This document shows, in pieces, positions 15,989-24,747 of a DNA stretch of 51,348 nucleotides (its first letter is position 1; each line of letters starts with the position of its first letter). A model generated the notes under the pieces. That model was not told where the DNA came from. It ran no database searches and saw nothing but the letters and a program-made list of their open reading frames with translations. The position numbers and the translations under genes are program-made. This DNA comes from Clostridia bacterium (lineage in GTDB: Bacteria; Bacillota; Peptococcia; DRI-13; SM3-B62), in the NCBI GenBank assembly GCA_018433675.1, contig JAHDQS010000028.1, positions 1-51,348 of the forward strand. The letters are read 5' to 3'.

Positions 15989-17455
15989 TTACTCCAAAAT
16001 CCCCGCATACCGACAGGTGATATTGATCAAAGCCACCAAAGCCTTCACTGCAACCCTGGCCCTATCATGTATCAACATGCCGTATTCGTCTGTGGTGGCA
16101 AGACCTGTTGAGATATAGATATTGCCATCGTATGCCACGGTAGGAATGACTCCCATAGCACCCATCCCTGACTGGAATATATTAGTGCCGGAATACATAT
16201 CTTCAATCGAAAAGATCGGTACGCCCATCTTTCCGTTCTTCCATGTTTTCTCATAGTTGATTTCTACCGCCGTGGAGTTATAGGATTTATTGACAATGAA
16301 ACCGTCTCTGATCTGCGGATCCAGCCCCTTGATCTCTTCCACAACAATATCATAGAGATCATCGACCGGCTTGGTATACATTTCAGGCTTATCCTTGAGA
16401 GCTGTTAATGCAGCCAACGCTCCGACTAAGGCTTCTTTGCCGGGGTCATTAGTGACGTAGGCCGCCTTACCGTAAGAAGCAGTAGTACCCCAACGGTCAC
16501 CGTGCATGCCGAGGGCACGCCTAATCGGCACCATAACTTCCTCTTTACCGATAATAAGACCACATAAAGGCGAGCCTGTTGCCTTATCCATGCTGTAGAT
16601 AATTACATCGCAACCGTTTTTAACAGGGTTCGTTCCAACAAACGGCAGTCCCCAAGCATTGTCTATCACATAGGGCACGTTATATTTCTGCGCAAGTTCC
16701 GCAACGACCTTCTGCAAAACAGGTGTGCCTTCTTTATCCTTGATGCCATAGCCATACCCCGGAGTCTCGTAACCTAAGCTGGTGAAGCCGGTAAGCATTT
16801 GGGCATGGCGTTCAGCCAATTCGGCAATGCTTTTTTTGGAGGCTTCAGGATCTACCTCTGTTAACAGGGGCACCGGATGGTACTTAATCCCGTGAACATC
16901 ATACTTTGCTCCGGCCAGGGGAGCAAAAATCGTATCAAGGTTGTTCTGTCTCTTTCCATAAAAACCTAATTCACCGGCTGTTGAACCGCGATCTGCCAAG
17001 ATGTCTTTGTAACGTGCCGGAAAGGGCCGCCCATACCCTGCCTGGTGATGGATATGCTTCTCGTACAAAGCAATATAACGGGAACGATAGTTGTCACCGC
17101 GACCCATGGCGGGGGGTGTAAAGAGGGCATCAAAGGAGACCCACAAACCCGCCTCGCAGGTATTGACCGGTGCTACATCCCAGTCATCACCGTACACCTC
17201 TTTGACAATATCTCTCATTTGGTCAACATACACAGCCAAAGGCACGACCTTCTTAGCTTCCTTCTCCCCAGCTTCCAAAATATCGTTCCTAAGAGGTGCC
17301 GGGCAACCGGAAATGGCTCCTGTCAAACCGAATTTTCCTTTGATATCCGCGGGAACGCCAATTTTCTCCGCTGCCTTGCTTGCCTCGGCATAAATGTTAG
17401 GGATATTGTCCCTAAGGTGTTTGTACATTTGGTACTTGAACTTAAATTTTGCCAT
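15989..17455 (-). CDS. fold-type-I PLP-dependent enzyme, reaction unknown
   Basis: The 488-residue protein has the hallmarks of the aspartate-aminotransferase fold: VIDNAWG with Asp265, which would hold the pyridine nitrogen, and YSMDKATGSP with Lys291 as Schiff-base lysine 26 residues later. That spacing fits the beta-eliminating lyase, cysteine-desulfurase and SepSecS-like branches more than classical aminotransferases. An N-terminal GLTGAISGCPAP region and a histidine cluster EKHIHHQAGYGRP are distinctive. It is 58 bp downstream of the B12-dependent mutase gene in the same operon, which suggests both act on the same amino acid. I cannot assign a substrate. Confidence 0.65.
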   Translation of the reverse strand: MAKFKFKYQMYKHLRDNIPNIYAEASKAAEKIGVPADIKGKFGLTGAISGCPAPLRNDILEAGEKEAKKVVPLAVYVDQMRDIVKEVYGDDWDVAPVNTCEAGLWVSFDALFTPPAMGRGDNYRSRYIALYEKHIHHQAGYGRPFPARYKDILADRGSTAGELGFYGKRQNNLDTIFAPLAGAKYDVHGIKYHPVPLLTEVDPEASKKSIAELAERHAQMLTGFTSLGYETPGYGYGIKDKEGTPVLQKVVAELAQKYNVPYVIDNAWGLPFVGTNPVKNGCDVIIYSMDKATGSPLCGLIIGKEEVMVPIRRALGMHGDRWGTTASYGKAAYVTNDPGKEALVGALAALTALKDKPEMYTKPVDDLYDIVVEEIKGLDPQIRDGFIVNKSYNSTAVEINYEKTWKNGKMGVPIFSIEDMYSGTNIFQSGMGAMGVIPTVAYDGNIYISTGLATTDEYGMLIHDRARVAVKALVALINITCRYAGILE

Positions 17456-17513
17456 TTTTAAACAACTCCTTTTTTATTTATTTGATATATTTGCAAGGGT
17501 GAAAACCACCCAA

Positions 17514-19328
17514 TTACAGCATCATCACTGTTCCTCTTCCGCTCCTGCCCGGATAAGCACCTTCAGCTACGCTGCCGAGTAATCCCTCGTAAAGAGCAGC
17601 AACAAAATCGCCTCTCTCCGCTACCGTTTCCAACACTTCCTCAATGCCTTTTTCCAAGCGCTCGGCCCATACCCCCGCTTTTTCGGTGGGGGCAATACTT
17701 GACATCCCGAAGAAACGGAAGGCTTCTTGCAAGGCTTTTAAGGTATCGATGCGGGACGGCACTGCTATCGGTCCCCCTGAATAAGCCTCATCAGAAGAAG
17801 CGATAGAAATGGCTTCAACTCCTAAACTGGCAGCAAGGGCCCCGTGCAATGCGGTGGATAACGAAGACTGCACCCTATCCTCCGTTTGTGTCAAAAACCC
17901 TATGGGTGCTCCCGGCCAAATCGGAGCCCTGATTATATTGCGCAGAGCCATGATTTTCGCCGCATTGAAATCAACATAATTATCATCCATATCGCCTGAT
18001 ACCATAACCTCCGGAGAATAACAAAACAACGGCTGCAGTATAGGTCTGCCACCCAAGCGCAATCCGAGATGCGCAGTAATTAGCATCCCGGCAAAAGCCT
18101 TATAGGCAGGAACCCCACACAGTTCCTCATTTGTCACCACATCAAAGGAAAGTCTATACTCAGCCGCGTAACGGATAGCTTGCATAGCATCCACAGTCAG
18201 CCTGGCCGGGTCTGTTCCCCCGCCTAAGGAACCATAGGCAATATTGATTTTAGTCATATCCGCACCCATCGCCCCTGCCAAGAGTACTGTTTCCGGCGTG
18301 TTTAAACCCCTATGGGCTCTTACCTGCCATATCGTATGAGGGCTTAAAGACCCCTTAATACTCATTAAGTTCTCTGGGGTGATAATGGAACCGTCCTCCT
18401 CATGGGTTATGTATCCCTCCAAAAAACCCTCGGTACGAGCCCCCCAGGATGGATCAAAATGCACCACCCCGTCGGCGCCCCAAGCTTCTCCGGCCTTGAT
18501 GTGAGCAATATCCATAAAGGGACAGCCTGTGCCATACTGGATAAAAACCACCGGTTTTTCTCTGGTGTGCTGAATTACCTGCAGCGTCATACGCTTATTG
18601 GTCTCCTCAACGTATCTCTCTAATTTCCTCAGTTCTTCGCTACTCAACAGACGCGTTTTTGGCAATACCGTTTTTTCAAGATAGAAATCCTTGACCTTGT
18701 CATCACACCACCGCAAGTATTCCAGCAACAGTTGTGTCCTGTCCTTACCCTGAGGAAGTTCCAATAGTCTTTTTCTCACCTCGGCCCTCTTTATCCCAGG
18801 CGTAGTTTTGTTCTGTCCCCAACCGACAATCGAGGTTACGATATGATCCAACATCTTCCCAATATTTTTATTACCATAGGCATAATCGAACCCTTTGGTA
18901 ATATCCCTTTTTATCTTCCCCGCTCCTCTTATCTCCGGTTCATATTTCCTATTTTCCAGGAAAGCAATGACCTCTTCCGGCTTCGTCCCCGGACCAAAAC
19001 CGGCATCATAGCCCAACTCTTGCGCTAATTCAGGACGAATGCTCATGCCCCCTATAGCCAGCTTTACATTCTCGCGGATTCCTACCGCTTCCGCCATGTC
19101 CACAAACCGCGCTAAAAGCTCGGCAACACCATAACCCAAAGTACGGCTGACTAAGATAGCACTGACCTTCTCCTCTAAGGCTTTCTTGAGGATTTCCTCT
19201 GAAGAATAGTCAGGGGGCAGAAGAATTGTCAGATAGCCCGCCTCATCCAGGGATCGTTTTATAATTTTTAAACCTATATCATGCACCGGATCCAACGGCG
19301 CCAATAAAACCTTAGCCTCTTTACTCAT
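17514..19328 (-). CDS. adenosylcobalamin-dependent mutase-like protein with N-terminal B12 domain
   Basis: The 605-residue product begins with a cobalamin-binding Rossmann domain: DPVHDIG (residues 13-19) is the DxHxxG base-off motif with His16 as lower ligand, followed by ILVSRTLGYG (SxL) and LAIGGMS (GG). A catalytic-barrel-like region follows, with IAHIKAGEAWGADGVVHFDPSW, QVRAHRGLNTPET and INIAYGSLGGGTD segments. This recalls the barrels of glutamate mutase MutE or the lysine/ornithine aminomutases. ATG at 19328 or 19331 follows GGAGGGAGGG, and the upstream frame to 19364 is not used. It overlaps the small upstream gene by 8 bp. Mutase versus aminomutase cannot be settled; the neighbouring PLP enzyme favours an amino-acid substrate. 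Confidence 0.7.
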   Translation of the reverse strand: MSKEAKVLLAPLDPVHDIGLKIIKRSLDEAGYLTILLPPDYSSEEILKKALEEKVSAILVSRTLGYGVAELLARFVDMAEAVGIRENVKLAIGGMSIRPELAQELGYDAGFGPGTKPEEVIAFLENRKYEPEIRGAGKIKRDITKGFDYAYGNKNIGKMLDHIVTSIVGWGQNKTTPGIKRAEVRKRLLELPQGKDRTQLLLEYLRWCDDKVKDFYLEKTVLPKTRLLSSEELRKLERYVEETNKRMTLQVIQHTREKPVVFIQYGTGCPFMDIAHIKAGEAWGADGVVHFDPSWGARTEGFLEGYITHEEDGSIITPENLMSIKGSLSPHTIWQVRAHRGLNTPETVLLAGAMGADMTKINIAYGSLGGGTDPARLTVDAMQAIRYAAEYRLSFDVVTNEELCGVPAYKAFAGMLITAHLGLRLGGRPILQPLFCYSPEVMVSGDMDDNYVDFNAAKIMALRNIIRAPIWPGAPIGFLTQTEDRVQSSLSTALHGALAASLGVEAISIASSDEAYSGGPIAVPSRIDTLKALQEAFRFFGMSSIAPTEKAGVWAERLEKGIEEVLETVAERGDFVAALYEGLLGSVAEGAYPGRSGRGTVMML

Positions 19329-19560
19329 CATCCGTCCCTCCCTCCAGCCAGCCATAGCGGTCACCGGCTCTGTGAATATATCCTCGAGCCCTCACCCTTG
19401 CACCCGGTCCTTCATGTTCAATAAAAACAATATCCGCGTCTTTCAGTCCGAACCCCTTCATTAACTGCATAGCTAATACCCTGCCCTCTTTTTCATCTTT
19501 ACAGGCGAAAAAAGTTTCGATATCCACGGCATCAAGAACGCTCTCGAACCATTCTCCCAT
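19321..19560 (-). CDS. small protein coupled to the B12-dependent mutase
   Basis: This 79-residue acidic soluble protein overlaps the mutase gene, and its stop codon lies inside the mutase start region. Position suggests a small subunit like OraS of D-ornithine aminomutase, but it is shorter than OraS (about 120 residues) and I see no shared motif. A GGGAGGGTG ribosome site precedes the ATG. It is the first structural gene after the palindrome 19583-19599. Confidence 0.6.
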   Translation of the reverse strand: MGEWFESVLDAVDIETFFACKDEKEGRVLAMQLMKGFGLKDADIVFIEHEGPGARVRARGYIHRAGDRYGWLEGGTDDE

Positions 19561-19582
19561 CTTTACACCCTCCCATCTTGCA

Positions 19583-19599
19583 ACTCATCATTGATGAGT
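19583..19599. promoter_or_regulatory. palindromic candidate operator of the FCD regulator
   Basis: ACTCATCA-T-TGATGAGT is a perfect 8-bp inverted repeat with one central base. It sits between the FCD regulator gene and the mutase genes, 22 bp upstream of the start at 19560. Regulators of this type usually bind such palindromes near their own genes. Confidence 0.55.
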
Positions 19600-19641
19600 A
19601 TATTGTAGGTAAAAAAATATAGTTCTGCCCGAAGTACCTTC

Positions 19642-20376
19642 CTACCCCTGATTCTCCACCTTATTCCAATACTTCTTAACATCCCTGATTAGGTTCTCTA
19701 TATGATCGGTCATGGCTTTTTCTGCCGCGTCAGAGTTATGGTCAGCCACAGCCTCGACGATATTGGCATGATCCACAGATACTACGCTGTGTACTTCTTT
19801 CCTGATATACTCCAATACCGGAGCCAACTGTCCATCCTGCCTAATCAGCTCCATAGCACCTTCCAAAACCTTGTTGCGGGCAGCCCTCGCCAAAACACGG
19901 TGAAAAGCAACATCTTGTTCCGCTGCTCCGCCTCTTTGGTGTTCAACCCGTTTCTGCTGCAAGCGTTGGATATAGCGAAGCTCTTTGATTTCTTCTTCTG
20001 TCGCCTTCTCCGCTGCCAAACGGGCGATTTCCCGCTCAATAGCGCGACGAGCAACCAGTACGTCTATTAATTCCTCCGGCGTCTTTGTCTCCAGCACCCT
20101 GAAAAACTCCAGACCCTGGTCTGTACGTTGTTTCTTCTCTTCAAGCTCTTTCAGTTTCGCTGAACCCTGAGCCGATAACACCCTGCCCTGATAGCCCACC
20201 TTAGTGGTATAACCTTGGGCGTCATATTGGGCCAATAGCCTTCCGGCAGTTGCCTCGCTCAAGTCCCATCCGTAATTTTTCAATTCACGGCTGAGATAGC
20301 CGGAACCGACAGGAGACTCGCTCTGACTTACAATAAGCAAAATCAAATATTCCTGTCTTTCCCTATCTGCTAGCAT
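19642..20376 (-). CDS. transcriptional regulator with NrpR-type winged helix and FCD ligand domain
   Basis: The 244-residue protein combines an N-terminal winged helix resembling the NrpR/RNR_N domain (RQEYLILLIVSQ, KVGYQGRVLSAQG) with a C-terminal all-helical FCD domain (TPEELIDVLVARRAIEREIARLAAE, DVAFHRVLARAARN, DHANIVEAVADHN). The FCD His/Asp residues (FHRVL, VDHANI) would bind a metal-chelated carboxylate effector. It precedes the small protein, mutase and PLP-enzyme genes on the same strand with an 81-bp gap, so it probably controls them in response to an organic acid. Confidence 0.8.
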   Translation of the reverse strand: MLADRERQEYLILLIVSQSESPVGSGYLSRELKNYGWDLSEATAGRLLAQYDAQGYTTKVGYQGRVLSAQGSAKLKELEEKKQRTDQGLEFFRVLETKTPEELIDVLVARRAIEREIARLAAEKATEEEIKELRYIQRLQQKRVEHQRGGAAEQDVAFHRVLARAARNKVLEGAMELIRQDGQLAPVLEYIRKEVHSVVSVDHANIVEAVADHNSDAAEKAMTDHIENLIRDVKKYWNKVENQG

Positions 20377-20521
20377 CCGTTTCTCCCTTATTACCTTTTT
20401 GCTAATCTCGCTACTAATATTCTATCTTATTTTTCAAAAATAATCTAGCCCCACTATTTAAACAATTTTAACATACATCCGGTCTTTACCCTCGTATTTT
20501 CCCCGGTAGGTTTACCCCCTA

Positions 20522-21355
20522 CTAGATTGTTTTGCTTATACTGTACAGACTGGCAGCACTGGTTACTACCTCGCTCATAGCCTGCTCAATTTCATGGGTT
20601 ATTTTGGCTTGGCTACGTATAGCCGTTGCGTTCTGATTTATCATTTCCTCCACTCTGGCAATCTCCTGTTGGCTATCCAAGAGGGATTGCCCAATCTTTT
20701 TAACGGCCTCTGAGCTATCGTTTGAGAGCTTCTTGACTTCTTCCGCAACCACCGCGAAACCACGCCCATGCTCACCCACTCTTGCCGCCTCAATAGCCGC
20801 ATTTAAAGCCAACAGCTTTGTTTGTGAAGCAATGTTTGCAATCAGCTCATTCAAATCCTGTATTTTTTTCAGCCTTTCAACTAATTCTTTATTTGCAGTT
20901 TCCAAAAGGGACATGGATTGGACATTATTATCGGCATAAGATGTCATTTCTTGTAAGGATGCTAGAATTTGTTGCGCACTTGCTGATAATGTATCGCCGA
21001 TCTCTACAATCTTATCAGGCTTGTCACGGCTTCTGGCAACAGCAATACAACCGGTAACTTGCCCTTCCTCTATCACCGGCAAGGTAATGGTCCGAAAGGC
21101 AAAACCGTATACCTCTTTAGGAACAAGCTTATCAACCGGCTTCCCGGTGGAAATACATTGTCTGCCGCCGCTGCCCTCAGCCAGATAATCACCGGTTTTG
21201 GCGGTGTATGTACTAAAACTTGCCGGGGTATGCATTGAATCAAAATAATCCGTGTTTGTGGTGAAAAGTACCGCTTCTTCACCGAATAGTTGGGGAATAA
21301 CCTCCAATAATGCCTTGAAGGCTTCTTTTTGACTCTCGGTTACATAAGTTATCAT
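20522..21355 (-). CDS. soluble chemoreceptor-like signalling protein
   Basis: The roughly 277-residue protein has no transmembrane segment. Residues 1-130 look like a GAF/PAS-type sensor. The C-terminal half has the methyl-accepting chemotaxis hairpin tip, [20 protein letters not shown] and [14 protein letters not shown], but is much shorter than full transducers. The ATG at 21355 follows GAGGAAGGTGG, and the open frame to 21379 is not used. As the last gene of the cluster starting with the NadC-like gene, it may sense the pathway substrate and steer motility. Confidence 0.8.
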   Translation of the reverse strand: MITYVTESQKEAFKALLEVIPQLFGEEAVLFTTNTDYFDSMHTPASFSTYTAKTGDYLAEGSGGRQCISTGKPVDKLVPKEVYGFAFRTITLPVIEEGQVTGCIAVARSRDKPDKIVEIGDTLSASAQQILASLQEMTSYADNNVQSMSLLETANKELVERLKKIQDLNELIANIASQTKLLALNAAIEAARVGEHGRGFAVVAEEVKKLSNDSSEAVKKIGQSLLDSQQEIARVEEMINQNATAIRSQAKITHEIEQAMSEVVTSAASLYSISKTI

Positions 21356-21414
21356 AATACCACCTTCCTCACATGTCATGTTTCTCGATTTGGTATTAAT
21401 GACAGTACTATTGT

Positions 21415-21825
21415 TTATTTTATTAATTTCATGGCCTTACATACCGCGTCTTTGATTAACTCCGACAAGGTAATCTCCTGTCCGACCCCCACTATCTCAA
21501 TGTTTTTATGATTAACAGGAATTAATATTTTGGGAATTGAAGCACCGGCAATGATCGTTGCTATACCGGATGTAATTTCCCCCCACATAGAATCAGGTAT
21601 CACGATGCCTATTGGCCCAATAATGCATCTGGCATCACGCAAACAAACTCGTATCGAGTTTTCCCCGGTAGCGCCCCTTGAAGCTCCAGCCTTGATCATA
21701 CTGCTGGAGGCAACTGCATTTGTTCCTACCGCCACAATTTCTTCTTCAGGCAGCCGCTGGCGCAAAAAGGTTATTATTTGCGTCCCAATTCCTCCTCCTA
21801 ATCCATCAACTACCATGATGCTCAT
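21415..21825 (-). CDS. DUF3842 family protein
   Basis: This 136-residue protein starts with a nucleotide-binding-like strand-turn-helix ([18 protein letters not shown]). It matches my memory of DUF3842, a conserved protein of Clostridia with unknown function. Further motifs are [18 protein letters not shown] and [16 protein letters not shown]. It starts 9 bp after the LarA-like gene in the same operon. A small-molecule-binding Rossmann-like fold is inferred. Confidence 0.7.
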   Translation of the reverse strand: MSIMVVDGLGGGIGTQIITFLRQRLPEEEIVAVGTNAVASSSMIKAGASRGATGENSIRVCLRDARCIIGPIGIVIPDSMWGEITSGIATIIAGASIPKILIPVNHKNIEIVGVGQEITLSELIKDAVCKAMKLIK

Positions 21826-21834
21826 ATTGTCCTC

Positions 21835-23283
21835 CTATAGAACGGCTGCTTTAATTATTTGCGTGTCTATGCCACGCTGACGGAGCCATTTCGGCAGCAG
21901 GACTTCATCTACTCTCTTATTTACTTGAGGCGCTTTCTCCAATAACAATCGAGCTAAAGGCTCGCTTACATTTATCCCGCCTGCGGCGCCATCAAAGATT
22001 ATTACCTTATCTGTCTTTGCTGAATTATATGCAAACCTCATAGCCGTATCCAGGTTATCAGCTGTAACGGCATATGACATGTACTCAATATTCTGCGGGT
22101 CGCGGTTCATTACTTCTGCCTGTTCCCCTCCGACCACAAGGGTCGGTATATGCTCACTGAAAAATGCGCTGGGATACCCGCCCCAAGCATAATTATGCAG
22201 AGCCATTTTGATGGCAGGGTTTACCGGCGGTACTTTATCTATCAACGGTTTGCCGTCTTTACCGTAAAATGCTTCCGTATACCATGTGTATGGCGGCAAT
22301 GGAACATCAAGATCAAAAAGATCCACATTAGCACCGGCAAAATTTGCATAGATAACTCCTGCCGCAAATACATAAGGTACCGGACAAGGAAAATCTAAGG
22401 CCGCAATACATTCATCTATTTCTCCCAATAAGGTCATGATTTTGCCGTAATATCTGCACCCACCCGCAGTTAACCTGTCGTTTAAAGCATACAGATCGTT
22501 ATCGACATCAACGCCTACTACACCAACAGGAGACATATCAAGGAAGGCGGCAAAGGCGAACTTGTTCTGAACAAACTCCGAGTCAAAAATAGCTCTGGCC
22601 GTGAAATTTGCTCCCCTTGGTCCAAGGTTCTGATGATATGTCGATCTCGTCTCTATTCTGGCGTATGACATCCCGAACGGCTTGACAGCCCGGTCAACCT
22701 GGCGGTGAAAATGGACTTCTCGCACGTCACTATTATGAGCGTGAACGACCCAATCGGCATCATATACCGCTTTTAAACCATAAAGGGTTCCGATTTCCGT
22801 CTTGATAGGGATCCCCTGATCGACCGGGGCCATACCTTTTGCTTTTCCTTGATAATGCTCGTCTAACTTAAAAGCTTTGATATACTCTTCGGTTTCTCTA
22901 AAACGCAATCCAACACCGGCCCTTAACCTTATATCCTGTGTACCTGTTCTTTGTGCGATGACATCTCTGATGGTCCTTAAGAGTTGGGCATAAGGTTCGC
23001 CTCCCAACAACGTAAAACCATGGTGAGAAGCGCATACGTTTACCGAATCAGTAGATTTGATCATACTCATGTCGATCTTTTTCAAAGCTTTTTCGGCTGT
23101 TTCCCTAACCTCGGCAATTCCTTTTTCACTTGGGTAAATTACTTGCGGAGTATCCGGAAACAGTTCTTTAAGCATTACCGAAGTCATATCCGGAAACTCA
23201 GATACTCTTTTGGTGATATATTTAGGATCAACGCCATATTGAGAGATGCGAGGTTTTTGCGGCGTTATTGTTTTTTTACTCAT
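21835..23283 (-). CDS. LarA-like (nickel-pincer) enzyme candidate
   Basis: I do not recognise an annotated family for this 482-residue protein. However, its middle part follows lactate racemase LarA: RAGVGLRFRETEEYI parallels the ATGTHRP.TEEEI region, DADWVVHAH parallels EADLVVSEG, and His191, Lys201 and His217 have exactly the spacing of LarA His174, Lys184 and His200 (offset 17). In LarA, Lys184 carries the nickel-pincer nucleotide, His200 binds nickel and His174 is a catalytic base. The LarA His108 position appears to be Arg here. The start overlaps the ferredoxin stop by ATGA. Racemase, epimerase or dehydratase chemistry on a hydroxy acid is plausible. Confidence 0.5.
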   Translation of the reverse strand: MSKKTITPQKPRISQYGVDPKYITKRVSEFPDMTSVMLKELFPDTPQVIYPSEKGIAEVRETAEKALKKIDMSMIKSTDSVNVCASHHGFTLLGGEPYAQLLRTIRDVIAQRTGTQDIRLRAGVGLRFRETEEYIKAFKLDEHYQGKAKGMAPVDQGIPIKTEIGTLYGLKAVYDADWVVHAHNSDVREVHFHRQVDRAVKPFGMSYARIETRSTYHQNLGPRGANFTARAIFDSEFVQNKFAFAAFLDMSPVGVVGVDVDNDLYALNDRLTAGGCRYYGKIMTLLGEIDECIAALDFPCPVPYVFAAGVIYANFAGANVDLFDLDVPLPPYTWYTEAFYGKDGKPLIDKVPPVNPAIKMALHNYAWGGYPSAFFSEHIPTLVVGGEQAEVMNRDPQNIEYMSYAVTADNLDTAMRFAYNSAKTDKVIIFDGAAGGINVSEPLARLLLEKAPQVNKRVDEVLLPKWLRQRGIDTQIIKAAVL

Positions 23284-23894
23284 CGCTTTGCCTCCTTTCT
23301 CGTATCTTTAACTTCATTTAATAATCTGATATCTTCTTCAAAATAAAAGCCCCTGGCGTTATATTTGTCCTTAACTTCACTTGGTATATCCCAGATGGTC
23401 GGCGTAATACCGTACCATTGATAACCGCCCTCAGGCGGAACAGGTTTGATACCGTATGCATCCAAAAGCCTTAATACAGGTTGTATGCATTCAACCTTAC
23501 AGCCGGTCCTCACCCCGGTTTGTTGGGAAATTTCTTCCGGGGATTTAGCCCCCTTCAGTATCGCAGCCGCAACCTCTTCCGCTCTTGTCATCGTACAGTA
23601 GCAAATGATTTGTTCAGGATTGAGAGAGGCTCTTTGGCATAATTCATCAATTTTATTATAAGGAAGGTCGTCAATGGACACACCGACCCGATACGGTTCT
23701 GCCAGCTTTTCCATAGACACGGCATCAGCAGGACAGCGTTGGTTGCAGTTCCCGCAACCTCTGCACAGGGTTTCATCAACCACCGCTTTCTTATTGACTA
23801 TTTTAATCGCAATTGTCGGACATACTTTTTCACATGTCCGGCAACCGGTACATTTCTCTATATCGATCTTAGCTACTAAGGTTATCAGCTTCAC
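23280..23894 (-). CDS. 2[4Fe-4S] ferredoxin fused to a BFD-like [2Fe-2S] domain
   Basis: The roughly 204-residue protein has two 4Fe-4S motifs (CTGCRTCEKVCP and CRGCGNCNQRCP). A BFD-like domain follows with CYC and, 32 residues on, GCKVEC. The usual second pair is CxxC; here it is CxxxC. The tail of about 55 residues has no recognised motif. GTG at 23894 follows AGGGGGAG and is preferred to the TTG at 23915. It is an electron carrier or subunit for an oxidoreductase in this operon; the partner is not evident. Confidence 0.8.
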   Translation of the reverse strand: MKLITLVAKIDIEKCTGCRTCEKVCPTIAIKIVNKKAVVDETLCRGCGNCNQRCPADAVSMEKLAEPYRVGVSIDDLPYNKIDELCQRASLNPEQIICYCTMTRAEEVAAAILKGAKSPEEISQQTGVRTGCKVECIQPVLRLLDAYGIKPVPPEGGYQWYGITPTIWDIPSEVKDKYNARGFYFEEDIRLLNEVKDTRKEAKR

Positions 23895-23942
23895 GATATT
23901 CTCCCCCTTTGTCAATGCATTATTTCTGTTTCAATGAAACTA

Positions 23943-24716
23943 TCATTGAAACTTAAGCGATATATTGCCCATTCCGCTGAAACTAACTGTAATCACATCT
24001 TTGGCCTCTACCACGGCCATAGCTGTAAATGAACCGGACATTACTATGCTTCCGGCTTTCAGCTCTAAATCAAATTCCGCCAGCTTGTTGGCAAGCCAAG
24101 CCACTGCTGCCGCCGGATTACCCCATACCTCGGCTCCCGTACCGCTAGCTACCAATTCCCCGTTTTTCTCCAATGTCATACCTATTAATCGCATATCAAT
24201 ATCCTCAATGGGTGTCATCTTACTGCCTAAAACAAATTTTGCGCTGGATCCATTATCCGCAACCGTGTCTTCGAGTTTAATCTTCCAATCCTTTATCCTG
24301 CTATCTACTATTTCTATAGCCGGAACAACATAGCCGGTTGCATTGTACACATCTGCAATGGTCACGCCGGGACCCTTTAAGGTTTGCTTAAGACAAAAAG
24401 CCAATTCACCTTCCACCTTGGGCTGAATAAGTTCAGCCAAAGGACAAGCCTGACCTTCGAGAAGCAGCATTTTGTCGGTCAGATGCCCATAGTCAGGTTC
24501 GCCGACGCCCAGCATCTTCTGTACGGCTTTGCTGGTCAGGCCAACCTTCATGCCGATAATTTTTTCTCCGGCGGCTTTTCTTAGTTCTATCGTTGCAAGT
24601 TGTATCTTATAGGCATCCTCTATTTTTATTTCCGGCTGAGACTCTGTAAGCTGAGGGATCTGGTAACACTCTTTTGTAGCTTTGTCTAGCTCCTTAGCAA
24701 TCTTTTTGTGATCCAT
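23943..24716 (-). CDS. 2-oxopent-4-enoate hydratase / 4-oxalocrotonate decarboxylase family enzyme
   Basis: This roughly 257-residue protein belongs to the MhpD/DmpE/DmpH branch of the fumarylacetoacetase superfamily. It has GMKVGLTSKAVQ, VEGELAF with the metal-binding Glu pair, and VVPAIEIVDSRI. Such enzymes hydrate 2-hydroxypenta-2,4-dienoate to 4-hydroxy-2-oxovalerate or decarboxylate 4-oxalocrotonate. The aldolase and acetaldehyde dehydrogenase for the following steps lie at 27496-29408. ATG at 24716 has GGAGG 8 nt upstream; the frame to 24767 lacks a ribosome site. Confidence 0.8.
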   Translation of the reverse strand: MDHKKIAKELDKATKECYQIPQLTESQPEIKIEDAYKIQLATIELRKAAGEKIIGMKVGLTSKAVQKMLGVGEPDYGHLTDKMLLLEGQACPLAELIQPKVEGELAFCLKQTLKGPGVTIADVYNATGYVVPAIEIVDSRIKDWKIKLEDTVADNGSSAKFVLGSKMTPIEDIDMRLIGMTLEKNGELVASGTGAEVWGNPAAAVAWLANKLAEFDLELKAGSIVMSGSFTAMAVVEAKDVITVSFSGMGNISLKFQ

Positions 24717-24747
24717 AAACATATCCTCCTCAATGATTAATATAGAC

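Noticed and set aside
15759-16118. 119-codon + strand frame bridging the DUF6550 remnant and the PLP-enzyme gene
   Set aside because: It overlaps both genes in other frames and has no recognisable domain.
15989-17455. annotation as tryptophanase or tyrosine phenol-lyase
   Set aside because: Length and lysine motif are compatible with the fold, but I could not match the family's specific signatures, so only the fold-level call is kept.
20377-20521. possible GEMM (cyclic-di-GMP) riboswitch on the minus strand: GGTAAACC ... GGGTAAAGACC
   Set aside because: The core GGACGCAAAGCC and the tetraloop-receptor pairing are missing, so resemblance is superficial. The gap otherwise shows only a weak promoter candidate.
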